Source of the DNA: JAFGPL01 sp963781805 | GTDB taxonomy: Bacteria > Bacteroidota > Bacteroidia > Bacteroidales > UBA10428 | Assembly (NCBI GenBank): GCA_963781805.1 | Contig: CAWAHF010000004.1 | Span: 2,418,001-2,482,000, forward strand | Direction: 5' to 3' | Length of the DNA stretch: 64,000 nt | Part shown: piece after piece, positions 28,859 to 36,384 of the stretch | Position numbering within the stretch: position 1 is the stretch's first letter | How the letters are laid out: each line of letters begins with the position of its first letter | Position numbers and translations under genes: made by a program | The notes under the pieces: model-generated | Told to the model about the DNA's origin: nothing | Database searches by the model: none | The model's input: only the letters and a program-made list of their open reading frames with translations

Positions 28859-29617
28859 ATGAGCAAGATAAGAATATTGATAGTTGAAGATGAACTAATC
28901 ATCGCAGAAGATATGAAAGAGATGTTACAGGAATTACATTATGAAGTAATGGGAATAGCATGCGACAGCCGGGAAGCTGAAGGTTATCTGGCAAGTGAAG
29001 TGCCAGATATCGCGCTTGTAGACATACAATTAAGAGGTGGTGATAATGGAATAGAACTTGCTAAAAAAATTAAAGACAAGTATCACATACCCATTATTTT
29101 TATCACATCCCATTCGGATAAAGGAACCGTTGAAAAAGCAAAACTGGTTAAACCAAATGCATACATTGTAAAACCATTTGAAAAAGACGATTTATATACT
29201 TCCATTGAGATAGCCATATTTAACAGTGATGCAAATCAAAACTATCAGCTAAATACTCAGACTGAAGATGCAGAGAATGTTATTTTTAAGGACAGCATTT
29301 TTATTCGTAAGGACTATATGCTGGTGAAGATTTTGTTTGAAAATCTTATGTACATAAAATCAGATAATAATTATCTGGAATTGTACTGTACAGAAAATAA
29401 ACACCTTGTACGATCAACCTTAAAAGAATTTATCGATAAATTACCTTCAGCTATCTTTTTGCAGGTACATAAATCCTTTTGTATTAATATTAATTATATT
29501 ACTGCCATTGATTATAATTCAGTCTGGTTAAAAAATACAAAAATTCCTATTGGTCGTTCTCATCTCGAAAACATTAAAAAAATACTGAACATTGAAATGT
29601 GGCCAAGGAGTCTGTAA
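28859..29617 (+). CDS. LytTR-family response regulator
   Basis: Response regulator of 252 aa, probable partner of the TPR kinase just upstream. The receiver domain (1-120) has the acidic pocket (Asp11, Glu12), phospho-acceptor Asp55 (ALVDIQL), a switch Thr/Ser (FITSH) and Lys in VKPFE. The C-terminal half (about 150-252) is a LytTR DNA-binding domain (FIRKDYMLVKI, LMYIKSDNNYLELY, HKSFCININYI). LytTR proteins bind pairs of direct repeats about two helical turns wide. A candidate of that spacing lies 91 bases after this gene at 29708-29737. Confidence 0.93.
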   Translation: MSKIRILIVEDELIIAEDMKEMLQELHYEVMGIACDSREAEGYLASEVPDIALVDIQLRGGDNGIELAKKIKDKYHIPIIFITSHSDKGTVEKAKLVKPNAYIVKPFEKDDLYTSIEIAIFNSDANQNYQLNTQTEDAENVIFKDSIFIRKDYMLVKILFENLMYIKSDNNYLELYCTENKHLVRSTLKEFIDKLPSAIFLQVHKSFCININYITAIDYNSVWLKNTKIPIGRSHLENIKKILNIEMWPRSL

Positions 29618-29707
29618 TTCAATATATCCCTTCATAAATATATTGTCTTGTTTATATTCATTTATTTTTGAAACCCTTTGCTGAATTTCACCCCGCTTTA
29701 ATAACCA

Positions 29708-29737
29708 TTTACCACAACCCCGGGTTGTTTACCACAA
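29708..29737. promoter_or_regulatory. Operator candidate: two direct repeats around a 15-bp palindrome
   Basis: TTTACCACAA occurs twice, at 29708-29717 and 29728-29737, offset exactly 20 bases. Between and overlapping them is the palindrome ACAACCC-C-GGGTTGT (29714-29728), GC-rich in an AT-rich setting. Paired direct repeats on one DNA face fit known LytTR binding geometry, and the LytTR gene ends 90 bases upstream. Binding is inferred. Confidence 0.55.
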
Positions 29738-30000
29738 ATATTTGAATTTCAGCCTATGATAAGCCTATTTTTACGGTAATAGTAACCAAATGCATTGATG
29801 CATAACTCATTTCTGTATGAAGAATTTCAGAGTCGCATTTAATATCAGACAATTCCTTTTTTACACTACTACAATTCATATCTGGCAGAGAACAGATAAT
29901 TGGTTTATAATATTTTACAGATTACTTTTTTTATCGATAGGTAAATCGTTTTGCTTAATTCATCATCGCTTATCAACTTCATACGTTAGTTTAAAGTTCC

Positions 30001-30033
30001 CATCACCCAATGTACATATGACATTGGGTGATG
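30001..30033. promoter_or_regulatory. Perfect 13-bp hairpin upstream of the PPC-domain gene
   Basis: CATCACCCAATGT (30001-30013) pairs perfectly with 30021-30033 around a 7-base loop. No T tract follows, so a classical terminator is doubtful. It lies 79 bases before the ATG at 30112 and could be an attenuator, protein-binding site or RNA stability element. Confidence 0.5.
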
Positions 30034-30111
30034 TTATTTGAACCGATAAACTATTGGAATTAAACTCATTTGTCAATTATTCAGGTAATCTAACCATTAA
30101 ATCCACCAACA

Positions 30112-31800
30112 ATGAAAAAGTTAATCGGAAACTCTTTGAAATGTTTCATCACCATGGGAATTATTTTTTTATTTCCTGTCGCAAATTCCCAAACTGTCAA
30201 CATCACAGGTACCCTTAAAAACAGCAATGCCGCGCTTGTAAGCGGAGCAACCATTTGTCTGACAAATCACCGAAGTATCCAGACGACTTCTGCTTCTAAT
30301 GGTACATTTAGCTTAAACGCAAGTATTTCAACCGGAATAGAAAAAGATGGATCGGAAGAAAGATGTATTATTGAAAATGGTATAATAAAATTAATCTGTA
30401 AAAATGAGCCTGTTAGCATCGATATCTATGATCTTACTGGAAGATGGCTGAAAAATATTGTAAATCAAAATTACCTTTCGGGCATTCATACCTTTTCACC
30501 TGATTTTACTGAAGACTATGGTACTTCTGTTTTAATTCTGAGAATTATCTTGGGACAGGATATGTTTATTTATAAGTTCATAAATACTCCTTATGGAGAA
30601 TTCCTGATTCAATCAGTTAATAATAATGGTACTATAAGAAAAACTACACTGGCAACAGTTGATACACTTGAAATACAACATAATCAGTATGAAACTAAAA
30701 AAATAGCCTTGAGCAATTATTCTACCAGTTTGGGAAATATTATATTGACTTCGAAAATAATCAGCTATTCGTTTCCGGGAGGTACACTTCAGGATTTATT
30801 GAATATCAGCTCCACATTAACCTTCGGTACATTGGATATCAATGGTATATTAAAAATTCCATCCTCAGAAAGTTCAGTTACCATAACCGCACAGAATATC
30901 AATATCAACAGCAGTATCTCAACTGAATTTCCGACCTGTTCACCCTATCACGATGCTCCGGACCTAACATTAAATATTAGTGGTAATGTCTATATTAATT
31001 CAACCATCTATTTATATGGTAAGCAGGGTAAGAGTGAAACCATGTCTTCAACATGTAACAATTGTACAGGGACCGATGGCGGAACACTAACCATAAATGC
31101 TGAGAATATTACAGTTAGCAATCCTATCAACGTATATGGAGGAAGCGGTATGTATTCTTATATCACTTCATCCATCCGGTGTGGTTGTAACGCAGGAGAT
31201 GGCGGTAATATCATTTTAAATGCATCAAATACGCTTTCAATTTCGGCATCAGGTGCTGATCTCGATGTTGAAGGAGGCGACAAAGGATTAGGCTCGACAG
31301 ATTGTGGTAATGGTAACGACGGTATGCAGGGGTATGTTGATTTTGAGGGAACTACTATTAATGTCAATGAGATTAGCGGTAATTTGAACATGTATGATTA
31401 TAATGCCCAAATGCTTGATTATAAAAAATTAACGGTTTATGGTAGTGTAAGTTACCAGGAAGAACTCAGTCACAGAAATACTTATGGTGCATGGTATGTC
31501 AGCTTTTCGGGTGGTGTTGGTATTACATTATATGACTGGCTGGAGGATTTATATGTATTGCGATTAGGTAATGCAAGCACAGTAAAATTGTCTTTATCAG
31601 CCAGCAATTCAAATGCAGATCTGGATTTATATTTCCTGAGTGGAGATATGAAAACGGTGATCGGACAAAGTAACGGCGCTACCAGTAACGAAAGTATTAC
31701 AACTGTTATGATGCCTGCCGGAAAATATTTTATAGCTGTGTCCTATGCCGATGACGGGAAAAATTATTCTACCAATTATACACTTAAACTAAACCAGTAA
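30112..31800 (+). CDS. Secreted protein with internal sorting-like domain, glycine-rich beta region and C-terminal PPC domain
   Basis: Exported protein of 562 aa with a clear signal peptide (1-26, ending VANSQ). Segments: carboxypeptidase-regulatory-like beta domain (about 28-70); a region resembling a T9SS sorting fold but placed internally (about 100-160, SIDIYDLTGRWLKNI); a beta-rich part with repeated N-x-x-I-N-x-x-I strands and Cys/Gly clusters (about 220-400, CGCNAGDGGN); and a C-terminal bacterial pre-peptidase (PPC) domain (about 455-562, LSASNSNADLDLYFLSG). The repeated strands suggest a beta-helix. No protease domain is seen, although PPC domains usually accompany one. It lies downstream of the operator-like site and may be a target of the LytTR regulator. 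Confidence 0.7.
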   Translation: MKKLIGNSLKCFITMGIIFLFPVANSQTVNITGTLKNSNAALVSGATICLTNHRSIQTTSASNGTFSLNASISTGIEKDGSEERCIIENGIIKLICKNEPVSIDIYDLTGRWLKNIVNQNYLSGIHTFSPDFTEDYGTSVLILRIILGQDMFIYKFINTPYGEFLIQSVNNNGTIRKTTLATVDTLEIQHNQYETKKIALSNYSTSLGNIILTSKIISYSFPGGTLQDLLNISSTLTFGTLDINGILKIPSSESSVTITAQNININSSISTEFPTCSPYHDAPDLTLNISGNVYINSTIYLYGKQGKSETMSSTCNNCTGTDGGTLTINAENITVSNPINVYGGSGMYSYITSSIRCGCNAGDGGNIILNASNTLSISASGADLDVEGGDKGLGSTDCGNGNDGMQGYVDFEGTTINVNEISGNLNMYDYNAQMLDYKKLTVYGSVSYQEELSHRNTYGAWYVSFSGGVGITLYDWLEDLYVLRLGNASTVKLSLSASNSNADLDLYFLSGDMKTVIGQSNGATSNESITTVMMPAGKYFIAVSYADDGKNYSTNYTLKLNQ

Positions 31801-31857
31801 CACTTAAAAATCTAAAAAATTTGTTATCATTTAATTAAATTAAAACCTTTTCATTTC

Positions 31858-31965
31858 GCTCTCAGGTGAGATGCTTTGCAGTCGCTTAAGCCACCATCCG
31901 TTCAGGTGGTGCTGATGTCTCCGTTGAGCTTTGGCAACACTCGGAACGCGGAATAATGAAGTGAA
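31858..31965. other. GC-rich intergenic element with predicted RNA stems
   Basis: A compact island, richer in G+C than its flanks, with pairing potential: CCACC/GGTGG (31891-31895 with 31905-31909) and a bulged hairpin at 31920-31945. The minus strand is also open for 45 codons (31843-31977) but has no early start codon. A structured RNA, a riboswitch-like leader of the DUF819 gene, or a remnant/repeat element are all possible. No known RNA family is recognised. Confidence 0.35.
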
Positions 31966-32062
31966 ACATGAAATATTCTAAATTAAACAACAATTGATTC
32001 AGAATAAACATTCTTTCAGCAACAGTATTTCCCAAAATACCTGCCTAATTTCTAATTTTTCA

Positions 32063-32070
32063 TATATTTG
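32063..32070 (+). promoter_or_regulatory. Candidate -7 box TATATTTG of the DUF819 gene
   Basis: TAnnTTTG match 83 bases before the ATG at 32154. A 19-codon open frame (32075-32134) starts just after it and stops 19 bases before the gene. It is too short to call as a gene but could be a leader peptide. Confidence 0.35.
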
Positions 32071-32153
32071 AAAAATGAAGTTTTTGTCTTCTCAACCTGT
32101 TGATATGCCGCGCTGTCGAGAACGAGTTTTCTAAACATTTAAAAATTAAGAAG

Positions 32154-33308
32154 ATGGATATCAGGCACATTCTTATGATTCTTCTGTTTGTGATTGCACC
32201 AATCATTATCATTTATCTCGAAAGCAAATATTCGGTAGTAAAAAAAATTGGCGCTGTGCTTATTTGTTATGGGATTGGGTTGATCATCGGAAATAGCGGA
32301 GTTCTGCCTGAAGGTGCATTAAAATATCAGAATCTGCTTACCACCATTACCGTTCCCCTGGCGCTTCCGTTGATTTTATTCTCGATGGATATAAAAAGGT
32401 GGTTTAAACTTGCAGGTTCTGCGCTGGCATCATTATTTATAGGCATTTTTTCAGTAGTGGTTATGCTTTTGGTCGGATATTGGATATATAAGGGAAAAAT
32501 ACCGGATATATGGAAGGTTGCAGGAATGTTAACAGGCATTTATACAGGCGGAACACCCAATATGGCAGCTATTAAAACAGCATTAAATGTCGACAACGGA
32601 TTATACATCATGACCCATACTTATGAGGTTGCTCTCGGGGCAATTTATCTGCTTTTTATCCTTTCCGTCGGACAAAAAGTTTTTCTTCTTTTTCTTCCGC
32701 CTTTTAAAAAATCCGAAGTTAATATTCAGGAAGAAAAAAATATGAATATTGAGGATGAATTCGAATCATATAAAGGCTTTTTTGAAAAAAAAACATTTTT
32801 GCCTTTGCTTGCCTCCTTTGGTTTATCGATATTAATTTTAGGAGTAAGTTTTTTGTTGGGTAAACTTTTGCCGGAAGATTATTCAACAGCTGCTACAATC
32901 CTTTTTATAACTACGTTCGGAATACTGAGTTCTTTGATTCCTAAGATAAAAGCAATTAATAAAACCTTCCAGCTTGGTATGTATATTATTCTCATTTTTT
33001 GTATTGCGGTTTCCTCTATGGCAGATTTAAAACAACTGGCCAATATCTCATTTTCGCTTTTTTACTATGTTGGCCTGGCGATGTTTGGATCTCATCTGTT
33101 GCATGCCCTCATAGCCAAATTCTTCAAAATTGACGCAGATACAGTAATTATTTCCGGAATAGCGCTCATTTGCTCCCCTCCATTTGTGCCAGTGGTCGCT
33201 GGTGCTCTTAAAAACAGGGAAGTAATTCTTACAGGTCTAACAGTCGGTATAGTTGGATATGCTCTGGGTAACTATCTCGGAATCTTTATTGCCTATGCCC
33301 TTAAATAA
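32154..33308 (+). CDS. DUF819 family integral membrane protein (YjcL-like)
   Basis: Polytopic inner-membrane protein of 384 aa, about ten hydrophobic helices, matching DUF819/YjcL. I start at the ATG giving MDIRHILMILLF. The frame stays open upstream to a TTG at 32100, but those 18 codons (basic, cysteine-bearing) look non-coding. The conserved loop TGIYTGGTPNMAAIKTAL near residue 125-142 resembles a substrate or ion pathway motif. A charged cytoplasmic loop lies around 190-220. The transported substrate is unknown; permeases of this type are sometimes linked to sodium-driven solute transport. It is monocistronic. Confidence 0.88.
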   Translation: MDIRHILMILLFVIAPIIIIYLESKYSVVKKIGAVLICYGIGLIIGNSGVLPEGALKYQNLLTTITVPLALPLILFSMDIKRWFKLAGSALASLFIGIFSVVVMLLVGYWIYKGKIPDIWKVAGMLTGIYTGGTPNMAAIKTALNVDNGLYIMTHTYEVALGAIYLLFILSVGQKVFLLFLPPFKKSEVNIQEEKNMNIEDEFESYKGFFEKKTFLPLLASFGLSILILGVSFLLGKLLPEDYSTAATILFITTFGILSSLIPKIKAINKTFQLGMYIILIFCIAVSSMADLKQLANISFSLFYYVGLAMFGSHLLHALIAKFFKIDADTVIISGIALICSPPFVPVVAGALKNREVILTGLTVGIVGYALGNYLGIFIAYALK

Positions 33309-33487
33309 ACAGGTCTAAAATTTGCTTCTTCTAGTGTACTAATCTCACAAAAAATCACACCTTCATAAAAGGATATAACCCATTGATCAAAATTTGTTGC
33401 AATTATAGTACAACATGCTGTAAATTAGTATCAAATTACGTTACAGGTTAATTTACGTGTTAATTTAAGACTCGGAAAGAACACACA

Positions 33488-33513
33488 GAAAAGCGCCATA
33501 CCTGGCGCTTTTC
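33488..33513. terminator. Bidirectional terminator between convergent genes
   Basis: Perfect 11-bp stem GAAAAGCGCCA (33488-33498) with 33503-33513 around a 4-base loop. T-rich ends on both strands would serve the DUF819 gene and the DUF3078 gene, which converge here. Confidence 0.85.
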
Positions 33514-33532
33514 AAATTATCGGATATCCGGA

Positions 33533-34396
33533 CTAGAAAGTATAGGTAAGACCAAGTCCAATTATTTCTTTGAACTGAACCTGGTCAATTTGATCCTTAT
33601 CATAAATCAATTGTGATATAATATTGGCTGCCAAGAACTTATTAATTTTCATATTAATCAGTATATTCCAGTTAACATCAAGCTGGGGACTGTCCAGGTA
33701 ATTGTAAAATAATCCAAGTTTGGAATTTAACGTAACATTTTTTAATATCTCTTTTGAAACGGTTGTTGTTAATGAAGCCCCAAACTCAAATCTTGCCTTT
33801 TCGCCCGGTTTCACACCAAAACGACCTGCTTTGGACAGTTCATTATCATTTACCAGGGTTATTTTACCGGTCACTGGAGATAGTATCAAAGAGTAGTGAT
33901 CGCTAGGTTCATAAACCATACCAAGTGCTAACTGGATATAAGCCGGGGCTAAAAATTTGGAAATTACGGCAGAATCAGGATCTCCGTCTTTATAACCCTT
34001 TGCCATCTGGGTTCTAAAATCCAGATTTGCACTATAATCCCAATGCTCAAATGCTTTGTAACCATAGTTAGAGGTTATCTCCAAATTGTCGTCATTTTTG
34101 CGTGGTGATTTATCCTTCTGTTGGGTCAATCCATATTTCATGTCCAGGATATTCTCCCAGCTAGTTTTGTTTTTCTTATATTTTGCCTTAACATTTAACA
34201 GCCCAAGTCCGGCTATCGAACTTTCACCTCCAGCCTGCCAGTTATCAGAAAATTGGGTTTGAGAAAAATTAAGACTGACAATACCTGCAAATTTCCAAAA
34301 TTTTAATGTATCCTGTGTAACCGTATCCTGTTGACCATAAAGAGTTGAGGTAAAAATTGTTAACATCAGTACTAAAAATAAAGCTAACCGTTTCAT
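33533..34396 (-). CDS. DUF3078 family protein, probable outer-membrane beta-barrel
   Basis: Exported 287-aa protein of the DUF3078 family, widespread in Bacteroidota. A signal peptide (1-21, ending TLYG) precedes the diagnostic stretch NFSQTQFSDNWQAGGESS (about 43-60). Alternating amphipathic beta strands run to a terminal Leu-Thr-Tyr-Thr-Phe, a C-terminal phenylalanine typical of Omp85-inserted barrels. Family function is not established. It is monocistronic and ends at a shared terminator with the DUF819 gene. Confidence 0.88.
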   Translation of the reverse strand: MKRLALFLVLMLTIFTSTLYGQQDTVTQDTLKFWKFAGIVSLNFSQTQFSDNWQAGGESSIAGLGLLNVKAKYKKNKTSWENILDMKYGLTQQKDKSPRKNDDNLEITSNYGYKAFEHWDYSANLDFRTQMAKGYKDGDPDSAVISKFLAPAYIQLALGMVYEPSDHYSLILSPVTGKITLVNDNELSKAGRFGVKPGEKARFEFGASLTTTVSKEILKNVTLNSKLGLFYNYLDSPQLDVNWNILINMKINKFLAANIISQLIYDKDQIDQVQFKEIIGLGLTYTF

Positions 34397-34815
34397 CTGT
34401 TAATGTTTATAGTTAAAGTTCAAAAAGTAAATTAGGTTTCAACATTTTTATAAATGCTAATATCAGTTTTGGCATGTACTCCTTAAATTAAATCCATAAT
34501 AAAACGTCTAAGAGGTTTTGAATCCTTATACTGATTTGACATTCTGCTAATTGCATAAATATAAAAATTATTTATGAAAATTTAAATATAATTTATTAGA
34601 ATTCAGAAAAATAATGAATTTGTTGTACTTCACATTAATAACATTATCGTGAAGATCTTTGGTCTCTATACACGATAGATAAGGTTTATTCATTAACTGC
34701 AATCTTATCATAACTTGAAAACAGCAATCGATAATAATTGTTTTCAGACCTTCAATAAGTTTTAGAGATTTTAGGATAAAAAAAAGGAATAGGATCTCCT
34801 TATTAATTGGGTCAT
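34397..34815. other. Intergenic gap with two hairpins
   Basis: About 420 bases without a gene. A 7-bp inverted repeat TATCGTG/CACGATA (34645-34651, 34671-34677) with a 19-base loop is of uncertain meaning. The terminator of the flavin reductase-like gene at its right end is listed separately. Confidence 0.45.
34777..34801 (-). terminator. Terminator of the flavin reductase-like gene
   Basis: Short stem AAGGA/TCCTT (34784-34788 with 34797-34801). On the minus strand it is followed by a run of T residues (A tract about 34778-34785), 15 bases past the stop codon at 34816. Confidence 0.6.
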
Positions 34816-35337
34816 CTATTTTACATAACAGTTTAAAATTTCTCCTATATAAAATTTGTGATAATCTTTTGCAGGATAGTTTTTCCTGGCAATTTCAGGA
34901 ATAATAAAATTGCTTTCTTTCAAATAATCAGCATATAATTTCTTACATTCGATAACCATACGAGCCTGTTCATAACCTATGCTTTCATGTTCCGTTATTA
35001 ATGGAACCAGTCCGGTTTCAGCAATTTTATCAATATTTCTTCCCGATTTGTTTCCACAGATATTTAAGATTCTCCGGTGTGTCTCTGTGAAAAAACTCAG
35101 GGAATAATGCTCCGCCTTTTCTGCAAAACCAAAAGTATATCTATGAGGACGAATAAAACAGATAGCAATAGGTTTATTCCATAATATACCCAAAGTTCCC
35201 CAGCTGGCAGTCATCATATTAAATGAGTCGCTGGTGCCGGCTGTTATCAGCATCCAGTCATTGTCAATAACCTTAAAGAAATTATCTGTCAGCTTTTTTA
35301 TGTCCGCTTTATTAAAATAAGTATCTATCGATTTCAT
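34816..35337 (-). CDS. Flavin reductase-like domain protein
   Basis: Cytosolic 173-aa protein with the split-barrel FMN-binding fold of flavin reductases. Features: an N-terminal helix, then WMLITAGTSDSFNMMTASWG (about 29-48, the FMN phosphate-binding S/T-rich strand), the P-IAICFIRPHRYT strand, and SLSFFTE. Proteins of this type from anaerobes reduce flavins or act as small flavoproteins of unknown target. The C-terminal part (YPAKDYHKFYIGEIL) fits the family. It is monocistronic; the substrate is not deducible. Confidence 0.88.
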   Translation of the reverse strand: MKSIDTYFNKADIKKLTDNFFKVIDNDWMLITAGTSDSFNMMTASWGTLGILWNKPIAICFIRPHRYTFGFAEKAEHYSLSFFTETHRRILNICGNKSGRNIDKIAETGLVPLITEHESIGYEQARMVIECKKLYADYLKESNFIIPEIARKNYPAKDYHKFYIGEILNCYVK

Positions 35338-35498
35338 ATTATAGAATTCTATCAGTTTATATATGCTTATGCAAATATTGAAAATTTATTAACTTAGAAC
35401 ATGATTTTTTTTGAAAACCACTTATTCCCCATCCCGATTTCCGCTAAAATAAAGACATAAATCAATTTTAACCAAACAATTTAAATATCAGAATTGCC

Positions 35499-36047
35499 AT
35501 GAAGAAACTTGTCGGAATCATACTATCTGGAAGTCTAATCTACAGTTATTCAATAGCTCAAATTAACACCTCAGCCGACGCAATTCATTGGAATAAAAAT
35601 TACCAATTATCCTGGACTGACTTTCAGGGCGAGCCAATGGATTTTTCGGGACTTGGTGCTGAGGCAACTTGTTTCTTGTTTGCAAATTACACCAGGGCAA
35701 CAGCATTTTCCAAACTCAAATTTCATATTGAGGCCGTATTTGACAGATCCAAATCATGGGTTAGTCCTAAAGCTAAATCTGATTTGGGGTTAACCTACTT
35801 CCGGCTAATGTTTGACCTGTATGAACTTCATGCCCGGCAACTCCGGAAAGAACTTTCAGAAACCAAATTTGGAATTGATCCCAATCCCTTGTTCCAGGAA
35901 AAGTACAATAACACCATGCAGGCATTGACGGATGAATTCAACGAATTCAGAAAACAGACAAAAATGGGGACTGATAAAGCGGCACTGGATTACTGGAATA
36001 ATAAGATTTTTGTGGCATCGGATAGATTAAAGGAATATATGGAATAG
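35499..36047 (+). CDS. DUF922-like secreted protein lacking the HExxH metal site
   Basis: Exported 182-aa protein with a signal peptide (1-20, ending YSIAQ). It carries the DUF922 hallmark LSWTDFQG (37-44) and, further on, SWVSP and the helix YELHARQLRKEL (about 108-119). In the DUF922 members I know from Bacteroidota, the residues just before that helix form HExxHFD, a zincin-like site. Here the aligned residues read YFRLMFD, so both metal-ligand histidines and the glutamate are gone. It is probably a non-catalytic relative. No neighbours suggest a pathway. Confidence 0.65.
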   Translation: MKKLVGIILSGSLIYSYSIAQINTSADAIHWNKNYQLSWTDFQGEPMDFSGLGAEATCFLFANYTRATAFSKLKFHIEAVFDRSKSWVSPKAKSDLGLTYFRLMFDLYELHARQLRKELSETKFGIDPNPLFQEKYNNTMQALTDEFNEFRKQTKMGTDKAALDYWNNKIFVASDRLKEYME

Positions 36048-36384
36048 ATTAATGATACCAATTATTCATTTTTTATCAACATAGGTATTTTGTTCTGATT
36101 AATATGCTAATTGTACTAAGGTAAAATTTTATAAAAAACTACCTGATGTAATAAACATTGTGGATTCCGGCATTCATCTATGAAAATTACCTGTAGAATA
36201 TACAATTAATAGTGTTTATCAAAAAAAATTAAATCCAACTTCTCAATGTTCATATTTCTGATGGTTAAGTGATCCATATTTAAAAATCAAATTATATATT
36301 TGAAATTGAATTTAAAAAATAGTTTATATGATAGTGATACAGTAATCATCATAAATTATCAATATTAACCTCATCAACCGCACT
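36048..36384. other. Intergenic gap, no gene seen
   Basis: About 340 AT-rich bases without a reading frame or strong hairpin. The only signal noted is the candidate promoter box at 36295-36302. Confidence 0.5.
36295..36302 (+). promoter_or_regulatory. Candidate -7 box TATATTTG of the CARDB protein gene
   Basis: TAnnTTTG match 82 bases before the ATG at 36385; this would imply a leader of about 75 bases. Confidence 0.35.

Larger units (their letters stand above)
29618..30111. other. Regulatory intergenic gap
   Basis: About 490 bases with no supported gene; the 74-codon frame at 29817-30041 looks random. The gap holds the palindrome/direct-repeat site at 29708-29737 and a perfect 13-bp hairpin at 30001-30033, both listed separately. 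It lies between the LytTR regulator and a secreted-protein gene, so it could be the regulatory region of the latter. Confidence 0.5.

Noticed and set aside
29817..30041. 74-codon open frame after the LytTR regulator
   Set aside because: No family resemblance, and it runs through the perfect hairpin at 30001-30033, which better explains the region.
31843..31977. 45-codon minus-strand open frame in the GC-rich intergenic element
   Set aside because: No start codon near its beginning and no promoter; kept only as a note under the element.
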